A stretch of 64,000 bases of DNA from Enhydrobacter aerosaccus (GTDB lineage: Bacteria; Pseudomonadota; Alphaproteobacteria; Reyranellales; Reyranellaceae). The DNA lies in NCBI RefSeq assembly GCF_900167455.1, contig NZ_FUWJ01000017.1, positions 1-64,000 of the forward strand. The letters run 5' to 3'. The position numbers and the translations under genes were made by a program. The notes under the pieces were generated by a model, which was given only the letters and a program-made list of their open reading frames with translations, made no database searches and was not told where the DNA came from. Below are positions 27,504-36,459 of this stretch, in pieces (positions within the stretch are counted from its first letter, which is position 1; each line of letters opens with the position of its first letter).

Positions 27504-28208
27504 CTAGGGCTTTCTCGCCAGCACGAAGGCCGACAGGCCCGCCAACCGGTTGAACGGGAGTAGCGGCAGCTCCGCCTTGCAGACGGCCGTCAGAAGGGCG
27601 TTGGTCACGGCGCCGTGCCTCGTCAGGCTGCTTTTCGGCGTCGTGTCGTGTCGCGTGGCAAGGCGGACGGCGGCGGCCAACGGGAAGATGAAGCCGAAGT
27701 AATAGGCGCCGCGCACGACGGTCAGTCCCGCCTTGCGCATCGTCTCCTCGATTTCGCCCAGGCGATAGCGGCGGCAGTGATCGAGGAACACGTCGTGGCC
27801 GCTCCACAGGAACTGGAAGGCGGGCACAGTCACCAGGAAATGGGCGCCGCTCGGCACCTTGGCCGCGTAATGACGAACGAGGCCGCTGTCGTCCTTCACA
27901 TGCTCGAGCACATCCATCATCAGGACGAGGTCGCAATCGGTGGGACCGCAGTCGCGGCGAAACAGCATGGGCTTGCCCGCCACTGTCTCTTCCCGGTTTC
28001 GGTCGTAGCCGACGTCGACGCACAATGCGCTCTCGCCGCCCCCTTCGGTCAGCAGATGGCGGGAAAAGAATCCGGATCCCGCACCCACATCCAGGATCCG
28101 CCGCGGCTTCAGTCCTTTGACGACCTGCCGAAGGGCGGCGGCTTTGGATCGGTAGTACCAATGGCGGGCGATATCATCGCCCAGGATATCCTCTTCCTTG
28201 AGATCCAT
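27504..28208 (-). CDS. SAM-dependent methyltransferase, class I
   Basis: 234 residues. RRILDVGAGSGFFSRHL is motif I, and DLVLMMDVLEHV is the post-motif acidic region. YYFGFIFPLAAAVRLA is a hydrophobic stretch near the C terminus suggesting membrane contact. Start ATG overlaps the stop of the upstream glycosyltransferase (TGATG), so it is coupled to it and probably methylates a lipid-linked sugar or cell-surface product. The substrate cannot be told. Confidence 0.8.
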   Translation of the reverse strand: MDLKEEDILGDDIARHWYYRSKAAALRQVVKGLKPRRILDVGAGSGFFSRHLLTEGGGESALCVDVGYDRNREETVAGKPMLFRRDCGPTDCDLVLMMDVLEHVKDDSGLVRHYAAKVPSGAHFLVTVPAFQFLWSGHDVFLDHCRRYRLGEIEETMRKAGLTVVRGAYYFGFIFPLAAAVRLATRHDTTPKSSLTRHGAVTNALLTAVCKAELPLLPFNRLAGLSAFVLARKP

Positions 28209-29245
28209 CAGTCCTGGCGCGGTTGCGGCCCGCCCTCTTCGTAGACACCCTCGACGACATAGATCGGTCGACCTTTGACCTCGAGGAACAGGCGGCCAAG
28301 ATACTCGCCGATGATGCCGAGTGATAGAAGCTGGATCGCCCCCATCAGCAGTACCGCGATCAGCAGCGAGGCATAGCCTGGCGTATCGATGCCGAAGATC
28401 AGGACGCGTGTGACGATGAAAAGGGCGTAGAGCACGGCGACCGTGGCGATCACGACGCCGACATAGAACCAGGCGCGCAACGGGACGGTCGAGAAGCTGA
28501 CCACGCCGTCGAGGGCGAAGTTCCAAAGCCGCCAGAGGTTGAACTTGCTGGAGCCGGCCGCGCGCTGCGGCCGTTCATACGGTACGCCGACAGCGTTGAA
28601 GCCAACCCAGGCGAACAGTCCTTTCATGAAGCGATTGCGCTCGGGCAGCTGACGCAGCACCTCGATGGCGCGGCGGTCGACCAGGCGGAAGTCGCCGACA
28701 TTCTCCGGGATCCGGACCGGCGACATGGAATTGAACACCCGATAGAACCAGCTCGCCGAAAGGCGCTTGGCGGCCGTATCCCAGGTGCGAGCCGATCGCA
28801 CGCCGTAGACGATGTCGTAGCCCTCGCGCCAACGGGCGATGAAGGGCTCGATCAGCTCCGGCGGATCCTGCAGGTCGATATCCATGGGGATCAGCACGTC
28901 GCCGCGCGCATGATCGATCCCAGCCGTGAGGGCCGCTTCCTTCCCGAAGTTGCGCGACAGGTTGACGATCCGGATACGGTGATCGCGGGTGCTGCTATTG
29001 AACAGCCGGGCGAGCGTCTCGTCGCGCGAGCCGTCGTTGACGAAAACGATCTCGAACCGGAGCCGATCGCGCTCCAGCAGGGGCACGACCTGCTCCAGGA
29101 AGATGTCGATCGACTCTTCCTCGTTGAATACGGGGACCACGAGCGAGAGAAGCGGATCGGCCGGCCGCCGCGCCTTTTGCGCGGCGAGCTGTCGTTCTAG
29201 CGCGCCCATGGAAGCGGTGGAGACGGGTAGGGACTGGTCGGGCAC
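28208..29245 (-). CDS. Family 2 glycosyltransferase, polyprenyl-phosphate sugar synthase type
   Basis: 345 residues. GT-A domain at about 30-250 with SLVVPVFNEEESI, EIVFVNDGSRDET and DIDLQDPPE (metal-binding), NLSRNFGKEAALTAG, and two C-terminal membrane segments (about 255-315). This is the DPM1/GtrB/ArnC-like layout, which moves a sugar from a nucleotide onto polyprenyl phosphate. Start is a GTG at 29245 by length; an ATG 36 bases inside is equally possible. Forms an operon with the methyltransferase. Confidence 0.85.
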   Translation of the reverse strand: MPDQSLPVSTASMGALERQLAAQKARRPADPLLSLVVPVFNEEESIDIFLEQVVPLLERDRLRFEIVFVNDGSRDETLARLFNSSTRDHRIRIVNLSRNFGKEAALTAGIDHARGDVLIPMDIDLQDPPELIEPFIARWREGYDIVYGVRSARTWDTAAKRLSASWFYRVFNSMSPVRIPENVGDFRLVDRRAIEVLRQLPERNRFMKGLFAWVGFNAVGVPYERPQRAAGSSKFNLWRLWNFALDGVVSFSTVPLRAWFYVGVVIATVAVLYALFIVTRVLIFGIDTPGYASLLIAVLLMGAIQLLSLGIIGEYLGRLFLEVKGRPIYVVEGVYEEGGPQPRQD

Positions 29246-29269
29246 GCGCCCAGTCTACACCATTGGCGC

Positions 29270-29803
29270 TCAGGTCACGACTTCGACAGTACCGTCGAGC
29301 GCCATGATCCCCATGTTGACCGCGAGATTGGGATAACGCTGGCCGACCCCGGCCTTGAACGCCCGCAAAGCCTCGGTCTGCTTGGCCGTTTCCAGCGCCT
29401 TGTCGGTCCGCAACGCCTCGCCATAGGCCACGAACGCGGCGCCGCAATCGCGGTGGGTGAGCGCCACCACGCGGCTGATCCGATGCAGCTGGACCGTGAT
29501 GTCGAGATTGTCCCAGAAGGTCTTCTGCCAGGCGGCGAAGGCCGGTGCGACGATGCCGATCGGGCCGCCCGCGATGCTGAACTGGCTGTAGTGATCCTTC
29601 ATGCCGTTGGCGGCCATGTAGACGAAGGAGCTCGTCGTGAAACGCGGATCGATGCAATTCACCAACATCGCTTCGTAATTCGGATACTGCGCGAGCACAG
29701 GAAACGCTGCGGTGATCGCGCCGGCGAAGCCGAGACCGAGAAGGCCGCGACGCGACAGGCGAGCGACGCAGCCACAGCCGGCGTGATGGACATGCTCCTT
29801 CAT
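29270..29803 (-). CDS. Exported beta-carbonic-anhydrase-like protein
   Basis: 177 residues. Twin-arginine-like leader SRRGLLGLGFAGA (Arg18, Arg19) predicts export. Cys50-x-Asp52-x-Arg54 (NCIDPRF) and His117-x-x-Cys120 (HRDCG) match the zinc ligands of beta-carbonic anhydrases, but the spacing and remaining sequence are unlike the classic enzyme and the protein is short. Activity is therefore likely but unproven. Start overlaps the stop of the MaoC-family gene (ATGA), so the two are cotranslated. Confidence 0.65.
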   Translation of the reverse strand: MKEHVHHAGCGCVARLSRRGLLGLGFAGAITAAFPVLAQYPNYEAMLVNCIDPRFTTSSFVYMAANGMKDHYSQFSIAGGPIGIVAPAFAAWQKTFWDNLDITVQLHRISRVVALTHRDCGAAFVAYGEALRTDKALETAKQTEALRAFKAGVGQRYPNLAVNMGIMALDGTVEVVT

Positions 29804-30648
29804 TTAAACGTGACCTTTCCTTGTTGGGAGAGACCGCCTTTATCGTTGGCGATCCAGGTTGTGACGGAGCCATCGGCTTCGCGGCGGGCGCCGACTGTGA
29901 GCGGTGCATCCGCAAACACCGGCGACAGCGCACGGAACTCGAAGCTCGCCGGGACCTTCACTGAGTTAGATCGGCGTGCCAACTCCAATTGAAGCATACC
30001 TAGGAGCGGTCCGTGCACGATCAGGCCGGGATAGCCTTCAACCCCAGTGACGTAAGGGTGATCGTAGTGAATGCGATGGCCGTTGAAGGTCAGGGCCGAG
30101 AAGCGGAACAGCAGAACCGGATCGGCCATGATCGTCTTCGACCACGTCGCATCGCTTGGTGCTGGCTTGGGAATACGAGCCTGTTCTCCGGCCTTGGGCG
30201 CTTCGCGATAGACGATGTCGTGTTCTTCGGTGAAGGCGTGACCGCGCGGACCGGAAATCGTGTGCAGCACGGTGACGAACACCATGTTCCCGGTCGAGCC
30301 GGTCTTGGGCTCGACCGACTTGATCTCGGATTTGCGCGTAGCGGTATCGCCGATCGCCAGCGGTGTTCCATCGAAGCGGAAGCGGCTGCCCGCCCACATG
30401 CGGCGCGGCAGGGGAACCGGTGGCAGGAAGTCCCCTCGCTCGGCATGGCCATCGTTGCCGAGCTTCGATCTTGGGGCGGCGTCGAGAAAGTAGAGCCAGT
30501 GCCAGAGAGGCGGCAGTGGGTCACCGTTGCGGGGCGGCGGATCCGTCTCGTCCAGGGTGGCAATCAGCGCCCGAGCCGGCCAGGGGGCAATAAGATCTTC
30601 CGCTGACTGGCTTCTTCCGACCCAATTCCGCAGGTTTTCCAGCGACAT
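29800..30648 (-). CDS. MaoC-like hydratase (FAS1-type dehydratase / mesaconyl-CoA hydratase-like)
   Basis: 282 residues with two hot-dog halves. The N-terminal half begins LRNWVGRSQSAEDLI and has LPRRMWAGSRFRF; the C-terminal half has FSALTFNGHRIHYDHPYV, where the Asn, His and following residues form the R-hydratase active site, and YPGLIVHGPLLGMLQ. Likely hydrates an enoyl- or mesaconyl-CoA thioester in the cytosol. Coupled to the carbonic-anhydrase-like gene. Confidence 0.8.
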   Translation of the reverse strand: MSLENLRNWVGRSQSAEDLIAPWPARALIATLDETDPPPRNGDPLPPLWHWLYFLDAAPRSKLGNDGHAERGDFLPPVPLPRRMWAGSRFRFDGTPLAIGDTATRKSEIKSVEPKTGSTGNMVFVTVLHTISGPRGHAFTEEHDIVYREAPKAGEQARIPKPAPSDATWSKTIMADPVLLFRFSALTFNGHRIHYDHPYVTGVEGYPGLIVHGPLLGMLQLELARRSNSVKVPASFEFRALSPVFADAPLTVGARREADGSVTTWIANDKGGLSQQGKVTFK

Positions 30649-30760
30649 TCGTCCGTTTCCTCCAAAAGGCCGGCGACTTTGCCACCGTCAACACGGGGTG
30701 GAAAGCCGGAGCGGCCATGGCTATAACCCGCCGCAATCTGGGGCTGATGGAGCGGCTGAA

Positions 30761-31090
30761 ATGACGACGTTCGACGGACGCGAGAAGGCTTTCGAGCAGG
30801 GGTTCACGCACGACCAGGAGCTGCAGTTCAAGGCTCGGGCGCGCAAGAACAAGCTGCTGGGCCTGTGGGCCGCGGGGCTGATGGGCAAGACGGGGGCTGA
30901 TGCCGAGAATTATGCCCGCGACATCGTCATGGCCGATTTCGAGAAGCCGGGCGACCATGACGTGGTCCACACGCTGATGCACGATCTCGCCGCGGCCGGG
31001 AAGCCGGTCGAGGAACACACGGTCCGCCGTCAGGGCGAGCGCTTCCTCACCGAGGCGATCAACCAGCTCAAGACTGAAGTGAAGGGCTGA
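30761..31090 (+). CDS. DUF1476 protein, F1-ATPase inhibitor zeta subunit family
   Basis: 109 residues. TTFDGREKAFEQGFTHDQEL and KLLGLWAAGLMG are the family signature. In Paracoccus denitrificans this protein (zeta) binds F1 and blocks ATP hydrolysis. Highly helical and confined to alphaproteobacteria, so it supports the taxonomic call. It lies between the pur operon region and purB, as often in the class. Ribosome site GGAG about 12 bases before the ATG. Confidence 0.9.
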   Translation: MTTFDGREKAFEQGFTHDQELQFKARARKNKLLGLWAAGLMGKTGADAENYARDIVMADFEKPGDHDVVHTLMHDLAAAGKPVEEHTVRRQGERFLTEAINQLKTEVKG

Positions 31091-31101
31091 TCTCCTGGCG
31101 C

Positions 31102-31121
31102 TCGGGCCCGTCAGGGCCCGA
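31102..31121. terminator. Hairpin between the converging zeta and purB genes
   Basis: Perfect stem TCGGGCCC-GTCA-GGGCCCGA. No T run on either strand, so a Rho-independent role is uncertain; it may simply stop or stabilise the ends of the two convergent transcripts. Confidence 0.4.
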
Positions 31122-31155
31122 CCGCTGCGGGTGGGCCAGGGCCCGACGCGTCGCC

Positions 31156-32565
31156 CTACTTCTTCGCCAGCAGGCCGGCGAGGCCCGTGTAGGTCTCGGG
31201 ACGAAGGGCCTTGAGACGGGTCTTCGTCTCCGTGCCGACGTCGAGACCGTCGATGAAGGTGGCGAAATCTTCCATCGTGACCTGCTTGCCGCGCGTAAGC
31301 GCTTTCAGCTTTTCGTACGGCATCTCGACTTCCGCCACGCGCAGGACGGTCTGAATCGCTTCGGCGAGGACTTCCGGGTGCGTCGTGAGCGCCTCGCGCA
31401 GGGCCGGTCCGTTCACGCTGATCTTGCTGAAGCCGCGCATGAGCGCGTGATAGCCGATGAGCGAATGCGCGAAGGCCGTGCCGAAGGTGCGTGCCACCGT
31501 GGAGTCCGAGAGATCGCGCTGCAGGCGTGAGACCGGCAGCTTCCTCGACAGGTGCTCGAACAGCGCATTGGCGATGCCGAAGTTGCCTTCGGCGTTCTCG
31601 AAATCGATCGGGTTCACCTTGTGCGGCATGGCCGACGAACCGATCTCGCCCTCCTTCGGCCTTTGCGTGACCCAGCCGTCCGAGATGTAGCGCCACATGT
31701 CCTGAGACAGATCGAGCAGGATCGTGTTGATGCGGCGGAGATTGTCGAACATCTCCGCGAAGGTGTCGTGCGGCTCGATCTGGGTCGTTACCTCGTTGAG
31801 CGCGAGGCGCACGAAATCGGTCTTGGCCGCGCCCTCCGCATTCAGCCGCTCCGCAAAGGAACGCGCGAAGGCCAGCCAGTCGACCTGCGGAAGGGCTACC
31901 GTCTGGGCGTTGTAGTTGCCCGACGGGCCACCCCACTTCATGAGGACGACGCTGTTCTTCAAGTTGCCGACCTGCCTCTCGAGGCGGGTGGCGAAGACGT
32001 TCATCTCCTTGCCGAAGGTCGTCGGTGTCGCGCTCTGGCCGTGGGTACGTGCGAGCATGGCCGTGTCGGCATGAGTTCGGGCGAGGCCGACGATCTCGTC
32101 ATGGACCTTCCGCAGGGAGGGCAGCATCGCCGTTTCGAGCGCGCCGCGCAGGGCGAGGGCGTGTGCGGTGCTGTTCACATCCTCCGAGGTGAGCGCGAAA
32201 TGAACCCATTCCAGCACGTCGACAAGGCTCGAGCCCTTGAGCTTGAGCTTGATGAAGTATTCGACCGCCTTCACGTCGTGGTTCGTGGCGGGGATGCCGG
32301 CATGGCCTTCGCGTTCGAACTTCTTGATGATCTGGGCATCTTCGACCGAAATCTGCTGGAGCGCGCGAAGCATCGACTTCTCGGCAGCGGTGAGCGGACG
32401 GATGCCGACTCCCTTCGTCTCCGAGAGCGCCACGAGATATTCACACTCCACGACGACGCGCATCTTCATGAGCGCGTATTCGCTGAAATACTCGGCTAGC
32501 GGTTCGGCGGTGGAACGATAGCGGCCATCGATAGGGCTTATGGCGGTGAGCGTCTCGAGATGCAT
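31156..32565 (-). CDS. purB: Adenylosuccinate lyase
   Basis: 469 residues, the long E. coli-type PurB. LTAISPIDGRYRS at the N terminus, ARTHGQSATPTTFGKEM and the signature GSSAMPHKVNPIDFENAEGN with the catalytic flexible loop. Cleaves SAICAR and adenylosuccinate, the steps after PurC and in AMP synthesis. An ATG at 32565 and a TTG nine bases earlier both lack a strong ribosome site; the ATG is preferred. Confidence 0.96.
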   Translation of the reverse strand: MHLETLTAISPIDGRYRSTAEPLAEYFSEYALMKMRVVVECEYLVALSETKGVGIRPLTAAEKSMLRALQQISVEDAQIIKKFEREGHAGIPATNHDVKAVEYFIKLKLKGSSLVDVLEWVHFALTSEDVNSTAHALALRGALETAMLPSLRKVHDEIVGLARTHADTAMLARTHGQSATPTTFGKEMNVFATRLERQVGNLKNSVVLMKWGGPSGNYNAQTVALPQVDWLAFARSFAERLNAEGAAKTDFVRLALNEVTTQIEPHDTFAEMFDNLRRINTILLDLSQDMWRYISDGWVTQRPKEGEIGSSAMPHKVNPIDFENAEGNFGIANALFEHLSRKLPVSRLQRDLSDSTVARTFGTAFAHSLIGYHALMRGFSKISVNGPALREALTTHPEVLAEAIQTVLRVAEVEMPYEKLKALTRGKQVTMEDFATFIDGLDVGTETKTRLKALRPETYTGLAGLLAKK

Positions 32566-32718
32566 CGTCGTCAACTATTGCTGTGAATTTGCCCAGGCTG
32601 GGAGGCGGAAGCGGTTGGCCGGGCCCCGGAGGACCGCCCTGTGCGGCCGAAAGGAGCGCGGATCATAGGCGCGCTTTTAGCCCCGATGGCCTGCCGACGC
32701 CATGTTAGAAGTACCGCC

Positions 32719-33528
32719 ATGACCCCCCTGGCTTCCTGTCCGCGTGCGATCCTTGCTGCGGTGCGTGGCGTCCTGACCGATATCGACGAGACCCTGTCCA
32801 CGCGCGGGCATCTGACGGCTGCTGCCTACACCGCGCTGGAGCGCCTGAAGGAAGCGGGCTTCCTCGTTGTCCCGGTGACGGGAAGACCGGCCGGCTGGTG
32901 CGATCACATTGCCCGCTTCTGGCCGGTCGATGCCGTCATCGGCGAGAACGGCGCCTTCTGGATGTGGCACGATCGCAAGGCCGGCAGGCTACGTACCCGC
33001 TTCATCCAGTCGGAGACGGAACGCGCCGAGGGGAGACGACGGCTGGAGGCGGTGCGGGCGGAGGTGCTCGGCACGGTCGCGGGCGCCGGCATCGCCTCGG
33101 ACCAGCCCTACCGCATCGCCGATCTGGCCATCGATTTCTGCGAGGATGTTCCTCCCCTGGCGAAGGGGGAGATCGAGCGCATCGTGACGATCTTCGAGAA
33201 GTATGGCGCCCATGCCAAGGTCAGTTCCATCCACGTCAATGGCTGGTTCGGCGACTACGACAAGCTGACGACCACCAGAACAATGATGTCGGAACTGTTT
33301 GGCATCGATCTTGCGGCCGATGCGTCTCGTTTCGTCTTTGCCGGGGACTCGCCCAACGATTCGCCGATGTTCGGCTTCTTTCCCAACGCGGTCGGCGTCG
33401 CTAACGTGCGCGATTTTGCCGATGATATGCGGCATCTGCCTCGCTGGGTGACGGATGCCCGGTCGGGCGCGGGATTCGTCGAACTCGCCGGCCTGCTGGT
33501 CGGAGCGAGGCAGCAGCCATCATCGTAA
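32719..33528 (+). CDS. HAD-superfamily phosphatase (Cof / MPGP-like)
   Basis: 269 residues. Motif I LTDIDETLSTRG (nucleophile and acid Asp residues), motif II VTGRPAGWC, and motif IV FAGDSPNDSPMFGF. The C2-type cap lies at about 90-200. Resembles sugar- or mannosyl-phosphoglycerate phosphatases; the substrate is not predictable. Divergent from purB. Confidence 0.8.
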   Translation: MTPLASCPRAILAAVRGVLTDIDETLSTRGHLTAAAYTALERLKEAGFLVVPVTGRPAGWCDHIARFWPVDAVIGENGAFWMWHDRKAGRLRTRFIQSETERAEGRRRLEAVRAEVLGTVAGAGIASDQPYRIADLAIDFCEDVPPLAKGEIERIVTIFEKYGAHAKVSSIHVNGWFGDYDKLTTTRTMMSELFGIDLAADASRFVFAGDSPNDSPMFGFFPNAVGVANVRDFADDMRHLPRWVTDARSGAGFVELAGLLVGARQQPSS

Positions 33529-33568
33529 GCGGTCGGCGGCGGACCAAGATCACGAGGAGGGAGAGAAC

Positions 33569-34198
33569 GTGGGGACGGCCTTCAGCAGCAACTTCCTGTA
33601 TGAATTCGTAACGCTGTTCGTGATCCTCGATCCCGTGGCGACGGTGCCGATTTTCCTGTTCGTCACGGCGGGATTGCCGCGACGTCAGGGGCTAACCGTC
33701 GCCGCCTACGCCCTGTGCGTGGCCTTCCTCGTCCTGCTGTTCTTCATCGCCGGCGGCCGCCCGCTGCTGGAAGCCCTCAAGATCCCGATGGCGTCCTTTC
33801 AGCTCGCCGGCTCGATCATCCTGTTGCTGTTCGCCATCAACATGGTCCTCGGCAAGGTGACCAAGGAGATCGCCAACCTGCCGCCCGATGCAACCCTGTT
33901 CGAACGGGCGATCTACCCTCTGGCCATCCCCGGGATCGCCGGTGCCGGAGCGATCCTCACCGTGGTGCTGCTCACCGACAACAAGGCTCGGACCTTGGCG
34001 GAGCAGGCCCAGACGACCGGAATTCTCGCTCTCTGCCTCCTCTGCTTCTTCGTCCTGTTCGCGGCGTCCGGCCTGATCTTCCGCCTGCTGGGCCGGTCCG
34101 GCGTCGAGATCATCAGCCGGGTCTTCGGGCTGATCCTCGCGAGCATCGCCGTGAACGGCCTGGTGGTGGCAATCAAGCTCAGCTTCATGCCGGAGTAG
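33569..34198 (+). CDS. MarC-family integral membrane protein
   Basis: 209 residues with about six membrane segments. EFVTLFVILDPVATVPIFL at the start, IYPLAIPGIAGAGAI in the middle and ISRVFGLILASIAVNGLVVAI at the end are the UPF0056/MarC signature. Function unknown; the family is not an antibiotic pump despite the name. GTG start with GAGGAGGGAGAGAAC before it; no closer ATG fits. Confidence 0.88.
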   Translation: MGTAFSSNFLYEFVTLFVILDPVATVPIFLFVTAGLPRRQGLTVAAYALCVAFLVLLFFIAGGRPLLEALKIPMASFQLAGSIILLLFAINMVLGKVTKEIANLPPDATLFERAIYPLAIPGIAGAGAILTVVLLTDNKARTLAEQAQTTGILALCLLCFFVLFAASGLIFRLLGRSGVEIISRVFGLILASIAVNGLVVAIKLSFMPE

Positions 34199-34215
34199 GG
34201 CTGGTCGGGACAGGG

Positions 34216-34836
34216 CTAGGAAGGAGCGCCCACCACCAGCGAGCCGAAGCGGACGACGCTGTCGGATTGGCTCCAGACGCCGACGGCCCCGGGCAGAGGC
34301 AGGCTGCGATCGGTGGCTTTGAACAGCTCGGTCCTGTCGAGCGAGACCCGGAAATCGTTACCGACGAGGACAACCCGCAGGTCATGCCACTGGCCGGTGG
34401 CGATCGGCGTGTCCTTGACGGCGAGCTGGGCTCGCCGACCGCCTTGCATGCGGTAGAGGCGGACCGATCCGTCGAGGGCGTTGGCGGCGACGACATAGTA
34501 GTCGTTGGCATTCTGGGCGCGGAGCACGATGCCGGCCGTACGGGCGGCGGTGCCGGAGATCGGCTTGAAGCGAAGGGTGGCGTCGATGTCGAGCGCCTCG
34601 GTCTGCGTAGAAATGCACAGAGGGAAATGCAGGTCGGTCGTGTCGCCGGTGGTCTCGGAGATCGCCCAGCCGCCCAGGGCATCGGGATCGGCAATCGCCT
34701 TCCAGCTTGGCGGGCGCCCGATGCCGGTCATTCCCTGGACGCAGGCGACACGGCCGTCGATGGCGAGAGGGGCGATCGGCTGCGCGAAGACGGGGCAGGA
34801 GAGCATCACGACGGCAGCGAAAACGAGGAGGCGCAT
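34216..34836 (-). CDS. Secreted protein with LamG/concanavalin-like domain
   Basis: 206 residues. Signal peptide ends PVFAQ (about 19 residues). The remainder is beta-rich with RTAGIVLRAQNANDYYVVAAN, DGSVRLYRM and GQWHDLRVVLVGNDFRVSLD, as in DUF1080/LamG-like carbohydrate-binding folds. No catalytic residues are obvious. Monocistronic, convergent with marC. Confidence 0.65.
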   Translation of the reverse strand: MRLLVFAAVVMLSCPVFAQPIAPLAIDGRVACVQGMTGIGRPPSWKAIADPDALGGWAISETTGDTTDLHFPLCISTQTEALDIDATLRFKPISGTAARTAGIVLRAQNANDYYVVAANALDGSVRLYRMQGGRRAQLAVKDTPIATGQWHDLRVVLVGNDFRVSLDRTELFKATDRSLPLPGAVGVWSQSDSVVRFGSLVVGAPS

Positions 34837-34929
34837 GTTTGAACCTAACAAAACGTGTCGTACTTGACCGCATGATCGGGACGGAGGACGTTAGCCGCCT
34901 CCGAATTCAGGACCTTCGAGGGGGAAACA

Positions 34930-35802
34930 ATGCGTCTGTGCACCATTCTGAGCGGTGGCAAGCCGGCTGTCGGCGTCAAGTTGGGGGACGGCAAGGTCAT
35001 CGATCTCAGCAAGCAGATGCCGCGCGGTCCGAAATCCGTCGCCGAAATCCTCGTGGGCGGGAAGAAAGTGCAGCAGGCGGTATTGAAGTCCTGCGCCAAG
35101 CCGAAGGCCGGCGCCACCGTGTCGGAGAAATCGGCCAAGTACCTGGCCCCGATTCCCAATCCCGGAAAGATCCTGTGCATCGGACTCAATTACCGCAAAC
35201 ACGCTGAAGAAACCGGCAGCCCGATCCCGGAATACCCGGTCGTCTTCTGCCGCTTCAACAACACCCTGACCCCCCATAAGGGCAAGATGCCGGTGCCGAG
35301 CCATTCGCCGCAACTCGACTGGGAAGCGGAGCTGGCTGTGGTGATCGGCAAGAAGTGCCGCAATGTGCCGAAGGAGAAGGCGCTGTCGGTGATCGGCGGT
35401 TATGCCTGCTTCAATGATGGATCGGTCCGCGACTGGCAGCGCAAGTCGGGCGGCCAATTCACGCTCGGCAAGAATTTCGACGGCACCGGCGGATTTGGCC
35501 CGGACATCGTGACGCCGGATGAGCTGCCGCCGGGCGGAGCGCCGCTGCGAATCATGACCCGCGTCAACGGCAAGGTCATGCAGGACAGCAACACCGACGA
35601 CCTCATCTTCGATGTGCCGACGCTGGTGCATGAGCTGTCCAAGGTCATGACGCTCGAACCGGGCGACGTCATCATCACCGGCACGCCGTCCGGTGTGGCG
35701 ATGGCGCGCAAGCCTCAGCCGTGGCTGAAGGCCGGCGATGTCTGCGAAATCGAGATCGAGAAGATCGGTGTGCTGAGCAACACGATCGTCAAGGGCGCCT
35801 GA
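34930..35802 (+). CDS. Fumarylacetoacetate hydrolase-family protein
   Basis: 290 residues. GLNYRKHAEETG, VVFCRFNNTLT and DWEAELAVVIGKK (metal-binding Glu residues), and ITGTPSGVAM at the C terminus define the FAH fold. Typical activities are acylpyruvate or 2-oxo-4-hydroxyhept-ene-dioate hydrolysis in aromatic breakdown. Good ribosome site GAGGGGGAAAC. An upstream hairpin CGGAGG/CCTCCG at about 34880-34901 may affect its leader. Confidence 0.88.
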   Translation: MRLCTILSGGKPAVGVKLGDGKVIDLSKQMPRGPKSVAEILVGGKKVQQAVLKSCAKPKAGATVSEKSAKYLAPIPNPGKILCIGLNYRKHAEETGSPIPEYPVVFCRFNNTLTPHKGKMPVPSHSPQLDWEAELAVVIGKKCRNVPKEKALSVIGGYACFNDGSVRDWQRKSGGQFTLGKNFDGTGGFGPDIVTPDELPPGGAPLRIMTRVNGKVMQDSNTDDLIFDVPTLVHELSKVMTLEPGDVIITGTPSGVAMARKPQPWLKAGDVCEIEIEKIGVLSNTIVKGA

Positions 35803-35812
35803 TCCACGCCCG

Positions 35813-36457
35813 TCAGCTATCCGGGCGCCGCCTCGGCAGGTTGTCGAGGCCGCCCATCATCAGCCGGGTGGCGAAGTCGATCGCCTCGGCGGGATTGACC
35901 GGATCGCGGGCGACCATGACCACGGAAATCTCGAAAACCACGCCGGCCAGCGCCCCCACGAGATAGGGGATATCGACATCCGGCAGGATGCCGTGCGCGA
36001 TCGCCGCCGTGATATCGTCGTGCAGCTGGCGCGACATGCCGCGCAAGTTGGGCTTCTCCATCAGCATGCGGATCGGCGTCACGTTCTGGCGTCCGAACGC
36101 CAGGATCTCGGGGTCCTCGGCCACGAACTTCATGTAGACGGAGATGTGATTGCGGAGAAATTCCTCCGCCGTCCGCGCCTTGGCGCGGCCTTCGCGATGG
36201 CGCCGCAGGATTTCGACACTCATCTCGGCCACGACGGCTTCGAAGATTTCGTCTTTGTCCTTGAAGTAATTGTAGAAAGTGCCGGACGCGAGATCGGTGC
36301 GCCGGACGATGTCGCGAACGCCGGCGGCGCCGAAGCCTATTTCGGCGAACACCGAGCGCGCCGCTTTCAGGAGCGCGGCCCGGTTCTCTGCCTTGTTCTG
36401 CTCACGGCGGCCGGAGCGTTCCCGGACCGTCCTCGTCATCGCCGCCTCGTTGCTCAT
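35813..36457 (-). CDS. TetR-family transcriptional regulator
   Basis: 214 residues. N-terminal helix-turn-helix AAGVRDIVRRTDLASGTFYNYFKDKDEIF is complete (about 38-66), then an all-helical ligand domain. Its ATG lies 2 bases after the stop of the esterase, so the two form an operon and the regulator probably controls it. FAH converges on it from the other side. Ligand unknown. Confidence 0.88.
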   Translation of the reverse strand: MSNEAAMTRTVRERSGRREQNKAENRAALLKAARSVFAEIGFGAAGVRDIVRRTDLASGTFYNYFKDKDEIFEAVVAEMSVEILRRHREGRAKARTAEEFLRNHISVYMKFVAEDPEILAFGRQNVTPIRMLMEKPNLRGMSRQLHDDITAAIAHGILPDVDIPYLVGALAGVVFEISVVMVARDPVNPAEAIDFATRLMMGGLDNLPRRRPDS

Positions 36458-36459
36458 GC

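Noticed and set aside
28209..28526. Upstream extension of the methyltransferase frame
   Set aside because: Overlaps the glycosyltransferase membrane segments; the methyltransferase start at 28208 has the typical TGATG overlap.
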